A stretch of DNA of 14,374 nucleotides from Acidobacteriota bacterium (lineage in GTDB: Bacteria > Acidobacteriota > Terriglobia > Terriglobales > Acidobacteriaceae). Every line of letters starts with the position of its first letter. The first letter of the stretch is position 1. Shown here in pieces: positions 1-6,671 of the stretch. The notes beneath the pieces are model-generated. The model saw only the letters and a list, made by a program, of their open reading frames with translations. It had not been told where the DNA came from and did no database searches. The translations under genes were made by a program, and so were the position numbers. The stretch is taken from contig JAJZHR010000014.1 in the NCBI GenBank assembly GCA_021810815.1, forward strand, positions 1 through 14,374, written 5' to 3'.

Positions 1-546
1 AAGGTTGTTGGTGCCTCCGCCCGCTCCCTGCGACCCATCGCCGAACACACCGGGGGCAAGTTGGATGAGCTGGAAGACGTCGCGCCCGGCAGACGGCATG
101 TGCTGGATCTGGTCGCTGGTCACGGTTCCATTGATGGAAGCCGTCTCAGTATCGAGCGCGGGGATGGCATTGCCGGAAACCGTGACGCTGACCGTCGCCG
201 CGCCGAGTTCCATCTGCACGTTCACCGCGTTGGCCTGCTCCGGGATAAGACGCACGTCCTGGATGACCTGCTTCTTGAATCCCTTGGCCTCGGCGGTCAG
301 GGTGAAATGGTCGGGCGGCAGCGCATTGAAGTTGTACACGCCGCTTCCGTTGGAGATCGCGGTGAGGACGCGATTGGTCTCGGTGTCGGTCAAGGTGAGC
401 GTTGCTCCCGGAATCACCTCGCCCTGAGGGTCGGTGACCGTGCCCTGAATGGAGGCCCGGAATTGCGCGTGTGCGAGAGGGGTGATGCAGGCCAGAAGGC
501 CGGCGCAGGTCAGCCAGATGAACCATGCTGATAGTCTTTTTTGCAT
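1..546 (-). CDS. TonB-dependent receptor with carboxypeptidase-regulatory-like N-terminal domain (5' part only)
   Basis: This is the first 182 codons of an outer-membrane TonB-dependent transporter, open through the left window edge. The ATG at 546 is preceded by GGAGG six to seven bases upstream. Residues 1-27 are a signal peptide (KR, hydrophobic core, cleavage after AHA). About 29-118 is a CarboxypepD_reg-like beta-sandwich (IQGTVTDPQGEVIPGA, then GVYNFNALPP, then FTLTAEAKGF). About 133-171 reads TETASINGTVTSDQIQHMPS and then GRDVFQLIQLAPGV, the usual lead-in to the plug domain. Acidobacterial proteins of this build are typically around 1000 residues or more, so most of the gene is outside the window. 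It is divergent from a LacI regulator with a palindromic operator between them, which suggests sugar-responsive uptake of a glycan or oligosaccharide. The substrate cannot be read from this part. Family assignment is firm; the substrate is unknown. Confidence 0.9.
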   Translation of the reverse strand, partial: MQKRLSAWFIWLTCAGLLACITPLAHAQFRASIQGTVTDPQGEVIPGATLTLTDTETNRVLTAISNGSGVYNFNALPPDHFTLTAEAKGFKKQVIQDVRLIPEQANAVNVQMELGAATVSVTVSGNAIPALDTETASINGTVTSDQIQHMPSAGRDVFQLIQLAPGVFGDGSQGAGGGTNNL

Positions 547-698
547 TTCGTGCCTCCAAAAAGTCTTGATTGACGCCAAATCTCAACAACTGATGTCGAT
601 ACATCTGCAAGGTTCTGGAAAGTAGCTGAAGCGCCTTGAGACACTCCTCGTTGGGATGCCGTGCATGGGTAAAGCGGTAAGGTTTCCTGTGAACAATC

Positions 699-716
699 TA
701 GGCAATCGATTGCCTA
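699..716. promoter_or_regulatory. LacI-family operator, perfect 18-bp palindrome
   Basis: TAGGCAATCGATTGCCTA is a perfect palindrome with the central CG typical of LacI/PurR-family operators. It lies in the 261-bp divergent gap, 153 bp before the TonB-receptor ATG and 92 bp before the preferred lacI start. The likely ligand is the adjacent LacI protein, giving autoregulation plus control of the receptor. That link is inferred from position and symmetry. A weaker dyad (GATGT-N4-ACATC, 592-605) lies nearer the receptor. Confidence 0.75.
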
Positions 717-807
717 ATCCGGCATTCTCTTCATCCACACGCACGTCTGTCAAGCAACTTTTGAAAAAAGTTTGGCGTGGAGCCAATTCGCATGGGAGAC
801 TTGTCCC

Positions 808-2073
808 GTGACACGCGCAAAGAAAACGAAGAATCTCCCCGCAAAAGCAAGGAATCCTGCGCCTGATTCCACCCAGAAGCTCCAGGATCCTTCCGACTCG
901 CTTGAGGCTCTGGATGTCCGTGCTCCCGAGGCGTGCGCTCCTCTACCCGATGGCGAGTCTCCGGCTCCATCCCGGCGAAGAACCACCGCAGCAGGAGCGC
1001 CCGCAGCCTCCGCAGCCACGACATCCGTCTCGCCTCCAGCGAGCTTGAAGAGCGTAGCTGCGCATCTGGGACTTTCAACCGCAGCGGTTTCGCGTGTGCT
1101 CAGCGGAGCGCCTGCGGCGCGATCCATTCCAGCGGCGACGCAGCAGCGCATTCTGGCCGCGGCCGAGCTGCTGAACTATCAGCCGAACATCTTCGGCCGT
1201 TCGCTCCGGAACCGGCGCAGCTTCACCATCGGCGTGATGGTTCCAGAGGTGAGTGAGGGATACGCGACGCTGGTGCTGAGCGGCATCGAGGAGCGGCTGC
1301 TGCAGGAAGGCTACTTCTACTTCGTCATCAGCCACCATCATCGTCCGGACCTGATCCACAAATACCAGCACCTCCTGCTGGCGAGAGCCGTGGAGGGCAT
1401 CATCGCCGTGGACACGCCCGTGGAGCAACGCCTGTCCGTGCCGATGGTCACCGTCTCTGGCCACCACGAACGCGATGGCATCACGAATATCGTCCTCAAC
1501 CACAAGCGCGCCGCCGCTCTGGCGCTGGAGCACCTGAGCGGCCTTGGGCATAAGCAGATCGCTTTCATCAAGGGGCAGGAGTTCAGTTCCGACACCGAAG
1601 CGCGCTGGCAGGCCATCCGCCATGCGGCCGCGCAGAACGATCTTCGCGTGCAGCAGAAACTGATCGCGCGGCTGGAGGGAGACTCGCCAACGCATGAGCC
1701 CGGATACTTCGCAACGCAACGCCTGCTGGGCAACGGCGCGCCCTTCTCAGCCTTGTTCGCATTCAACGACACCTCAGCGATTGGAGCGATACGAGCTTTG
1801 CGAGAGGCAGGGTTGCGCGTGCCGCAGGACGTCTCTGTCGTAGGCTTCGACGACGTTCAGAGCGCTGCTTTCCAGAATCCGGGGCTGACCACGGTGCGTC
1901 AACCGCTGCAGAAGATGGGCGTTCTTGCTGCGCAGACCGTATTGCAGCAGATCATGGAGCCTGCGGGCGGAGCGCACGCCAAGCAACTCGTGGTGGATCC
2001 TGAGTTTGTGGTGCGCGGATCAACATGTCCCCCGAGGCTCGCCCATGCGGGATCGCCTGGGGGGCATTCTTAG
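808..2073 (+). CDS. LacI-family transcriptional regulator
   Basis: Sugar-responsive DNA-binding regulator, 421 residues from GTG 808. This start is chosen because GGGAGA lies eight bases upstream; an in-frame TTG at 772 has no convincing ribosome site. The first roughly 79 residues are basic and then Ala/Pro/Ser-rich and look disordered. This is an unusually long lead before the headpiece HTH (SLKSVAAHLGLSTAAVSRVLSG, about 79-100). An NYQPNIFGRSLR hinge follows, then a periplasmic-binding-protein-like effector domain (FTIGVMVPEVSEGYA, then LFAFNDTSAIGAIRALREAGLRVPQDVSVVGFDD). The motif order is canonical and the length exceeds the usual 330-360 only because of the N-terminal extension. It is divergent from a TonB-dependent receptor and convergent with the sugar phosphotransferase gene. 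It probably represses the receptor through the palindrome at 699-716. The effector sugar is not deducible. Confidence 0.93.
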   Translation: MTRAKKTKNLPAKARNPAPDSTQKLQDPSDSLEALDVRAPEACAPLPDGESPAPSRRRTTAAGAPAASAATTSVSPPASLKSVAAHLGLSTAAVSRVLSGAPAARSIPAATQQRILAAAELLNYQPNIFGRSLRNRRSFTIGVMVPEVSEGYATLVLSGIEERLLQEGYFYFVISHHHRPDLIHKYQHLLLARAVEGIIAVDTPVEQRLSVPMVTVSGHHERDGITNIVLNHKRAAALALEHLSGLGHKQIAFIKGQEFSSDTEARWQAIRHAAAQNDLRVQQKLIARLEGDSPTHEPGYFATQRLLGNGAPFSALFAFNDTSAIGAIRALREAGLRVPQDVSVVGFDDVQSAAFQNPGLTTVRQPLQKMGVLAAQTVLQQIMEPAGGAHAKQLVVDPEFVVRGSTCPPRLAHAGSPGGHS

Positions 2074-2124
2074 GGAACATCCAAAGGTTCTGGGGTACGA
2101 ATGTGGTGCTCGCAGGATCAGGCG

Positions 2125-3465
2125 TCACAGCGCTCCTCGTCCTACCAGCACCACCTTCACGGTTTCAAGCAGGATCGCGCAATCAAGCCACAAGGAGAGA
2201 TGCTTCACGTAGAAGAGGTCGTATTCCAGCTTCCGCTTCGATTCCTCGATGCTTGAGCCGTAGTGATACTTCACCTGGGCCCATCCGGTGAGCCCTGGCG
2301 GCACGGAGTGCCTCTGCTGGTAGAACGGAATCCTCTCCGCGAGAAGTTGGCAGAATTGCGGCTGCTCCGGACGCGGCCCCACCAGGCTCATGTCCCCCTT
2401 CACGATATTCACGAGTTGCAGGAGTTCGTCCAGCCTGTACTTGCGCAGAAACGCTCCAACCGGTGTGATGCGATGGGTTTCGTCGCTTGCCCAACGCGCC
2501 TCGCTGCCCGCGGGAGCTGACCGCATGGTGCGGAATTTGTAGATGCGGATCGGCTTGCCGTTCAGACCGGTCCGCTCCTGCTTGAAGACAATGTCGCCGT
2601 CCCGCCGGCTCCAGATCAGGATGGCCACGGCAAGGATGAGGGGCGAAGTCAGCAGCAGCAGCAGCGTGGACGCCACCAGGTCGAAGACGCGCTTCACTCT
2701 TCGCTTTCCGGCGTTGTTGTCGTACTTGTAGGAGAAGATGCACTGGTCGGCGGTGAGCCCGTCGACGCGGACGCGTCCCGTGGCCCGCTCATAGAAGCCC
2801 TGCGCGTCTTCGATGGGCAGGCCCCGCATTTTCCAGTCGAGCATTCGTTGCATCGCAGACGGGCTCTGCGCCTTCGCGTCGGAAACGATGATGCGATCAT
2901 AGCTGGCGGACGGATCCGTTCCCTCCGGCAGCAGGCTGTCGAGCTTCGACGGCTGCAAAATCTGGGTGATTTCAATGTTCCATTCCGGGCACTCCAGAAT
3001 CGTCTCCTGCAACTCCGCCGCCTCTTCCCCTGCGCTCAGGATCAGCACGCGCTCGCGCACTCGCGGCAACGCCAGCATTCTGGCCAGAACTGCGATCAGC
3101 GCCAAAAAGGCGGAAAACAGCAGCACGCGCGAAAGTGTGGGCGCCAGAGTCGGCAGCGCAAGGCAGGCCAGCGAAAGAAGAAAAAACAGCAGCCCGAATG
3201 CGCGCAACACACGCACCAGCACTGCACTCGGCCGCTGAACAATCTGCAGGTTGTACAACTCGTGGTAATAGAAGACCGCCTGGCAGGCCAGACCTGCCGC
3301 CATCAGTCGCGCCAGGCTCAGCAGCAGCTCGCTCAGCGGCTTCTGTTCCGGATTCGCCAGCACCGGAAACATGAACAGCAGAGGCATCGCAAACACAAGG
3401 CTTGCGAAGTCGAACGTGAGCAACAGCGCAGCCCTTGGCGGTAGCGCCTTCCCGCAGACCCTCAT
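2125..3465 (-). CDS. Undecaprenyl-phosphate sugar phosphotransferase (exopolysaccharide initiating transferase)
   Basis: Integral-membrane initiating enzyme, 446 residues, that transfers a sugar-1-phosphate from a UDP-sugar to undecaprenyl phosphate. Hydrophobic segments lie at about 12-36, 50-66, 86-107 and 112-131. A nucleotide-binding-like middle part follows (VLILSAGEEAAEL), then FYERATGRVRV at 224-234, a membrane entry at about 259-285, and the bacterial sugar-transferase catalytic domain (KFRTM 310-314, GDMSLVGPRPE 357-367, PGLTGWAQVKYHYG about 390-403, terminal GRGAL). The FYER and terminal GRGA features resemble the EpsB_2/TIGR03013 branch associated with PEP-CTERM/exosortase loci, rather than plain WbaP. 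In the conserved DELPQ motif the proline is leucine here (DELLQ, 346-350). The ATG at 3465 has AAAGGGGG upstream and lies 13 bases after the aminotransferase stop, so the two are probably co-transcribed. The sugar transferred is not predictable. Confidence 0.9.
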   Translation of the reverse strand: MRVCGKALPPRAALLLTFDFASLVFAMPLLFMFPVLANPEQKPLSELLLSLARLMAAGLACQAVFYYHELYNLQIVQRPSAVLVRVLRAFGLLFFLLSLACLALPTLAPTLSRVLLFSAFLALIAVLARMLALPRVRERVLILSAGEEAAELQETILECPEWNIEITQILQPSKLDSLLPEGTDPSASYDRIIVSDAKAQSPSAMQRMLDWKMRGLPIEDAQGFYERATGRVRVDGLTADQCIFSYKYDNNAGKRRVKRVFDLVASTLLLLLTSPLILAVAILIWSRRDGDIVFKQERTGLNGKPIRIYKFRTMRSAPAGSEARWASDETHRITPVGAFLRKYRLDELLQLVNIVKGDMSLVGPRPEQPQFCQLLAERIPFYQQRHSVPPGLTGWAQVKYHYGSSIEESKRKLEYDLFYVKHLSLWLDCAILLETVKVVLVGRGAL

Positions 3466-3478
3466 TCCCTGCCCCCTT

Positions 3479-4612
3479 TCATCGCGCTGTCGCCACGGTC
3501 AGTTGCGCTTCCACTGCCTGCCGCAGAGCGCTGCCAATCCTGTCGATCTGGGCGTCGCTCAACTCCGGGTACATGGGCAGCGAGAGCACCTCCGCTGCCG
3601 CCTTCTCCGCTACTGGAAGGTCTCCTCTGCGATAGCCCAGACCCTGGAACATCGGTTGCAGATGCAATGGAACAGGGTAATGCACAGCCGTCTGCACGCC
3701 GACGCGCGCCAACTCCGCCTGGACCGCATCGCGCGCGGGGACGCGCAGCGTGTACTGGTGAAACACGTGTGTTCTGCCCGGCAGGACAGTGGGCAGCGTG
3801 ACACCTTCGATTCCACGCAACACTTCGTTGTAGAGCGCGGCCCTTGATATCCGCTGCGCAGTCCACTGCTCCAGATGAGGCAGCTTCACGCGCAGGACCG
3901 CTGCCTGCAGCTCATCCAGGCGGCTGTTCCAGCCCTGCACCTCACTGTGGTATTTCCTTCTGCTCCCGTGGCTGCGCAGCATCTTCAAATCCGACGCGCG
4001 CTCTTTGTCCTGCGTCACGATCATGCCGCCATCGCCATAAGCTCCGAGGTTCTTGCTGGGAAAGAAGGAAAGGCATCCGAAGTCGCCATACGAACAGACC
4101 GGCCGTTGATGGTAGGTGGCGCCCAGAGCCTGCGCCGTGTCTCCCAGCACCGCCAGTCCATGCCGCGATGCAAAGGCGAGAACCTCGTCCATGTCCGCGG
4201 GCTGGCCATACAAGTGAACCGGTATGATCGCTCGGGTCTTCTCCGTCACCAACCTCTCCAGGCTGGAGACATCCAGGGTGTAGCTCGCCGGATCGATGTC
4301 CGCAAACACAGGAACCGCTCCCAGCAGGCTCACGCTGTCGGCTGTAGCCACAAAGGTGAAGGTGGGCACAATGACCTCGTCGCCAGGCCCGATGCCGGCC
4401 GCCTTCAGCGCAAGAATCAGAGCGTCGGTGCCGGACGCCACACCCACGCCATGATGCATGCCGCAGTAGCGCGCGATCTCCTCCTCCAGCGCGGCTACAT
4501 TTTCTCCAAGTATGAAGTGCTGCTTGCGCAACACCGCCTGGATTGCCTCATCCATTTCCTGCTTGATCGACACATACTGCGCTTCAAGATTCAGCATCGG
4601 AATCGTCTGCAT
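3479..4612 (-). CDS. DegT/DnrJ/EryC1/StrS-family nucleotide-sugar aminotransferase (WbpE-like)
   Basis: PLP-dependent aminotransferase of full family length (377 residues) that converts a keto nucleotide sugar to an amino sugar using an amino-acid donor such as glutamate. Visible motifs are SGTDAL (60-65), the pyridine-nitrogen aspartate in GDTAQALGA (D158), the Schiff-base lysine in SFFPSKNLGAYGDGG (K187), and the C-terminal AVHYPVPLHLQPMF and AEKAAAEVLSLPMYPEL. The layout resembles WbpE/WlbC enzymes that act on UDP-3-keto-GlcNAcA, and also FdtB/QdtB-type 3-aminotransferases, so the exact substrate is uncertain. The presence in the window of the other four UDP-ManNAc(3NAc)A pathway activities favours the WbpE role. 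It is the first gene of a unit with the sugar phosphotransferase 13 bases downstream. A candidate sigma-54 promoter lies at 4750-4766. Confidence 0.9.
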   Translation of the reverse strand: MQTIPMLNLEAQYVSIKQEMDEAIQAVLRKQHFILGENVAALEEEIARYCGMHHGVGVASGTDALILALKAAGIGPGDEVIVPTFTFVATADSVSLLGAVPVFADIDPASYTLDVSSLERLVTEKTRAIIPVHLYGQPADMDEVLAFASRHGLAVLGDTAQALGATYHQRPVCSYGDFGCLSFFPSKNLGAYGDGGMIVTQDKERASDLKMLRSHGSRRKYHSEVQGWNSRLDELQAAVLRVKLPHLEQWTAQRISRAALYNEVLRGIEGVTLPTVLPGRTHVFHQYTLRVPARDAVQAELARVGVQTAVHYPVPLHLQPMFQGLGYRRGDLPVAEKAAAEVLSLPMYPELSDAQIDRIGSALRQAVEAQLTVATAR

Positions 4613-4699
4613 TGTTCCCCTCGCTAATTTCTTAGCTGTATTTCAATTGCGGACTTAGTATGGCTGGCCGTGCTTCTGAGTCATTCGGGCCCACGATTC

Positions 4700-4713
4700 G
4701 CTTGTTCTCAAGC
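4700..4713. repeat. Inverted repeat GCTTG-N4-CAAGC (copy 1)
   Basis: GCTTGTTCTCAAGC, with five-base perfect arms and a TTCT spacer. A near-identical dyad lies about 40 bp away (4739-4753), roughly four helical turns between centres. It falls in the leader region of the predicted aminotransferase transcript. Operator pair or RNA hairpins are both possible. Confidence 0.4.
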
Positions 4714-4738
4714 AATCCTCGGTAAATCATCCTTACGC

Positions 4739-4753
4739 TGCTTGTTGCAAGCA
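4739..4753. repeat. Inverted repeat TGCTTG-N3-CAAGCA (copy 2)
   Basis: TGCTTGTTGCAAGCA, with six-base perfect arms, shares the GCTTGTT...CAAGC core with the dyad at 4700-4713. It overlaps the -12 end of the minus-strand sigma-54-like promoter at 4750-4766, a position where a bound regulator would interfere with RNA polymerase. Confidence 0.4.
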
Positions 4754-4766
4754 AGTACGTCGCCAT
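4750..4766 (-). promoter_or_regulatory. Candidate sigma-54 promoter for the aminotransferase unit
   Basis: Read on the minus strand the site is ATGGCGACGTACTTGCT, against the consensus YTGGCACGRNNNTTGCW. GG and GC are 12 bases apart, the TGGC and TTGCT blocks are intact, and 10 of 14 informative positions match. The predicted transcription start is near 4739, giving a leader of about 127 nt to the ATG at 4612. Confidence 0.4.
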
Positions 4767-5021
4767 ATGCAAGTTTTGCGCGCATATCGACGAACATCGG
4801 TTGAGGCTGCCGTGATTCACGCAAGTTGAAGCCGGAGACGGAGCGCGGAAGTGCTGCCGCACGCCATCGTGATGCAATTCTCTGCATACTGCTGTGAAAG
4901 TCTCAGGTCATGGGGTAGCACAGGTGCGATGTCTTGCCCGCGCGCGCATGATTTGCCCGACAAGAGAATTCTCTATCTTTGTCATCCCAGAGCTATCTTA
5001 AGGTTGTCCTGCCGCCATCTT

Positions 5022-5036
5022 CGCCTGAATCAGGCG
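5022..5036. promoter_or_regulatory. 15-bp palindrome CGCCTGA-A-TCAGGCG upstream of the 4-epimerase
   Basis: Perfect seven-base arms around one central base, immediately before the -24 element of the candidate promoter at 5038-5054. The six inner arm bases GCCTGA/TCAGGC recur as a dyad upstream of the Gfo oxidoreductase (13881-13895). This is a probable regulator site; the regulator is unknown. Confidence 0.45.
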
Positions 5037-5037
5037 T

Positions 5038-5054
5038 TTGGCCCTCTACATGCC
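5038..5054 (+). promoter_or_regulatory. Candidate sigma-54 promoter for the WbpP-like epimerase
   Basis: TTGGCCCTCTACATGCC has GG and GC 12 bases apart and an intact TTGGC block, with 9 of 14 informative positions matching the -24/-12 consensus. It is the weakest of the five candidates. The predicted start near 5065 would give a leader of about 50 nt to the ATG at 5116. Confidence 0.3.
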
Positions 5055-5115
5055 ACGCCACCTGCGTAACAAGCAGTGCAGGCAGCAATTAAAAGAGAGA
5101 GGCATAGAGAAAGAC

Positions 5116-6084
5116 ATGGCGCGATTTCTGATCACAGGTGCGGCTGGCTTCATCGGCTCTTCTCTTGCGCACGAGCTAGTGCAGCAGGGTCATGATGTGC
5201 GTGGAGTCGATAATCTTGCTTGCGGCGATGTGCATAATCTCGATCCGATTTTCGATCATATCGATTTCCACATCATCGACATCAATGACACGACGCGCCT
5301 CAGGGAGTGCTGCCGGGGCGTGGACTATGTTCTCCATCAGGCGGCGCTGGCCTCAGTTCCCCTCTCCATCAAGGATCCGCTGCGCAGCCACATCGCCAAT
5401 GTCGATGGCACGCTCAGCGTCCTGATTGCAGCGCGGGATGCGGGGGTTTCGCGCGTTGTCTATGCGGCATCCTCTTCCGCCTACGGAGAGCAGCCCTCGC
5501 AGCCGAAGCATGAGGCGATGCTCCCGTCCCCGATCTCTCCCTATGCAACGCAGAAGCTGGCGGGTGAGCACTACATAAAAGCCTTCTGGCAATCCTATGG
5601 GCTGGAGGGGGTGAGCCTGCGCTACTTCAACGTCTTTGGTCCCAGGCAGAGAGCCGACTCTCCCTACTCTGGCGTGATTGCGCGTTTTATTTCGGACATG
5701 CTGGAAGACGAGCCATCCACCATCTTCGGGACGGGCGCGCAAAGCCGGGACTTCACCTTCATTGACAACGTGGTCTCTGCGAATCTTCTTGCCTGCTTTG
5801 CGCCTTGCGAAGACGTGGCCGGCATGGTGTTCAACATAGGCACCGGGGAGAGTCAGAGCCTCAACTCCTTGTATCTGACGATTGCCGACCTTCTCAGCTT
5901 TCCTCGCCCGGCCTGCTACGGCCCGCCCAGGGCAGGCGACATCGAGCACTCTGAAGCCGACATTTCCCGTGCCCGAAGCGCGCTGGGATACGTGCCGCTC
6001 GGCTCTTTCAAGCAGGGGCTCCGCTCCACGGTTGAGTGGTACAGCGAGATCCGGGACGAGAGTAAGCGCCTGCTGCAAAAGTAG
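5116..6084 (+). CDS. WbpP/TviC-like UDP-N-acetylhexosamine (or uronate) 4-epimerase, extended SDR
   Basis: NAD-dependent epimerase of 322 residues that probably interconverts gluco- and galacto-configured UDP-HexNAc or UDP-HexNAcA in the cytoplasm. ATG 5116 is chosen because the Rossmann motif begins directly after it (TGAAGFIG, 7-14) and AGAGAAAG lies just upstream; an in-frame ATG at 5038 would add 26 residues with no family match. The catalytic serine is within YAASSSAYG (116-124), and YATQK gives Y143 and K147. HQAALASVPLSIKDP, LRYFNVFGPRQ and RAGDIEHSEADISRAR closely resemble the WbpP (P. aeruginosa O6) and TviC (Vi antigen) branch rather than GalE. It stands alone on the plus strand, divergent from the aminotransferase unit. 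With the WbpA-type dehydrogenase of this window it could also yield UDP-GalNAcA. Confidence 0.88.
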   Translation: MARFLITGAAGFIGSSLAHELVQQGHDVRGVDNLACGDVHNLDPIFDHIDFHIIDINDTTRLRECCRGVDYVLHQAALASVPLSIKDPLRSHIANVDGTLSVLIAARDAGVSRVVYAASSSAYGEQPSQPKHEAMLPSPISPYATQKLAGEHYIKAFWQSYGLEGVSLRYFNVFGPRQRADSPYSGVIARFISDMLEDEPSTIFGTGAQSRDFTFIDNVVSANLLACFAPCEDVAGMVFNIGTGESQSLNSLYLTIADLLSFPRPACYGPPRAGDIEHSEADISRARSALGYVPLGSFKQGLRSTVEWYSEIRDESKRLLQK

Positions 6085-6239
6085 AGCCCAGACACAACAG
6101 GGCAGCTTGGTTACAGACCTTTTCTCGATCAAGCGCCCGGTTCGTTCTGCAAACCTTCCTGCCTGTAATTTAAAGAAAGTTATTACCATGGCACGAAAAC
6201 GACTTGACTTTTGTTCAAGGCAGATTACCGCGTGGCTTC

Positions 6240-6260
6240 GAAAGCACATGCTATGCTTTC
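6240..6260. repeat. Inverted repeat GAAAGCA-N7-TGCTTTC, possible activator-binding site
   Basis: Perfect seven-base arms with spacer CATGCTA, ending 16 bp before the -24 GG of the candidate promoter at 6275-6291. The AAAGCA/TGCTTT arms recur at 13685-13699 upstream of another candidate sigma-54 promoter. There is no T-tract after it, so a terminator for the epimerase gene is less likely. Confidence 0.4.
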
Positions 6261-6274
6261 TCGGCCATAAGTTA

Positions 6275-6291
6275 TTGGCATCGATGATGCA
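6275..6291 (+). promoter_or_regulatory. Candidate sigma-54 promoter upstream of the EBP gene
   Basis: TTGGCATCGATGATGCA has GG (6277-6278) and GC (6289-6290) exactly 12 bases apart, with 11 of 14 informative positions matching YTGGCACGRNNNTTGCW. The predicted start is near 6302. This would make the EBP gene autoregulated through RpoN. The 370-nt distance to the ATG at 6672 is long and lowers confidence. Confidence 0.4.
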
Positions 6292-6314
6292 ATGCGGTCA
6301 ACAGCCTACAGAGA

Positions 6315-6330
6315 TGTGATAGCGATCACT
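6315..6330. promoter_or_regulatory. CRP/FNR-superfamily-like site TGTGA-N6-TCACT
   Basis: TGTGATAGCGATCACT matches the E. coli CRP half-site pattern TGTGA-N6-TCACA at nine of ten fixed positions. It lies about 13-28 bases downstream of the predicted sigma-54 transcription start, where a bound protein would repress. A regulator of this type has not been shown here, and a chance match is possible. Confidence 0.3.
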
Positions 6331-6671
6331 GCTTCATGCCAACAGCTCTGATTGAATGCAATTGGTTGAATGATATGGACAGATATTTTGATGTTGCAAA
6401 TAGTCACGCAATGTTTCCTTTGTTAGGCAAGCCGAATGCAACTTGATAAAAAAAACACGCGGATGATTATCCATAAATTCCATTCCTCGCATCATAAAGA
6501 AATTGTAATTTCACTCTCCTTCCCCCGAGGAGGATCTAATCCACGCCGTCTCAGAGTGATTGCCAGGATATTCATGGGCACACGTGATCAGGCGTGAATC
6601 GAGACAGATGGTGTCTCCCCACCATTCTGGCTAATTCAGGGGCCGCCCTTGAACTAGCAAGGACAGTACAG

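Larger units (their letters stand above)
4613..5115. other. 503-bp divergent regulatory region between aminotransferase and 4-epimerase genes
   Basis: No convincing gene is present; the two short frames here have no family features and no good ribosome site. The stretch is rich in symmetry: two GCTTG/CAAGC inverted repeats, ATATGC-N11-GCATAT at about 4767-4789, CGTGATTCACG at 4811-4821, and a 15-bp palindrome at 5022-5036. It also contains one sigma-54-like promoter facing each way. It is read here as the control region of the two divergent genes. Confidence 0.6.
6085..6671. other. 587-bp AT-richer intergenic region upstream of the sigma-54 activator
   Basis: No gene with recognisable features is present. 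By eye the base composition is AT-richer than the flanking genes (6160-6540). Contents from left to right: a 21-bp inverted repeat (6240-6260), a sigma-54-like promoter (6275-6291), a CRP-like site (6315-6330), and a purine-rich GAGGAGGA at 6527-6534 with no start codon at ribosome-site distance. Two unsupported small frames (6188-6319 and 6336-6446) lie inside. If the promoter is real, the activator mRNA has a leader of about 370 nt. Confidence 0.6.

Noticed and set aside
772..807. TTG start 12 codons upstream for the LacI gene
   Set aside because: No purine-rich ribosome site at a suitable distance, while GTG 808 has GGGAGA eight bases upstream.
2074..2124. Intrinsic terminator between lacI and the sugar phosphotransferase
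   Set aside because: No stable stem followed by a T-tract is visible on either strand in the 51-bp gap.
4912..4928. GGGGTAGCACAGGTGC as an alternative sigma-54 promoter for the 4-epimerase
   Set aside because: The spacing fits, but only about half of the informative positions match and the TTGGC block is missing.
4632..5069. Two short frames in the aminotransferase/4-epimerase gap
   Set aside because: Low-complexity translations with no family features, and the stretch is better explained by promoters and dyads.
6189..6208. TGGCACG at 6189-6195 as a further sigma-54 promoter
   Set aside because: The following TTGAC is two bases too far away and GC is absent at the required 12-base spacing.
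6188..6319. 43-residue frame starting at an ATG inside a TGGCACG, in the intergenic region before the activator
   Set aside because: Only a weak AAAG upstream, no family features, and the candidate sigma-54 promoter and inverted repeat lie inside it.
6336..6446. 36-residue frame in the activator leader
   Set aside because: No ribosome site, AT-rich codons unlike the neighbours, and no recognisable feature. It could be a leader peptide but nothing supports that.
6594..6671. GTG start for the activator, 26 codons upstream
   Set aside because: No ribosome site, and the added residues do not extend the receiver fold; ATG 6672 has AAGGA and starts right at the fold.
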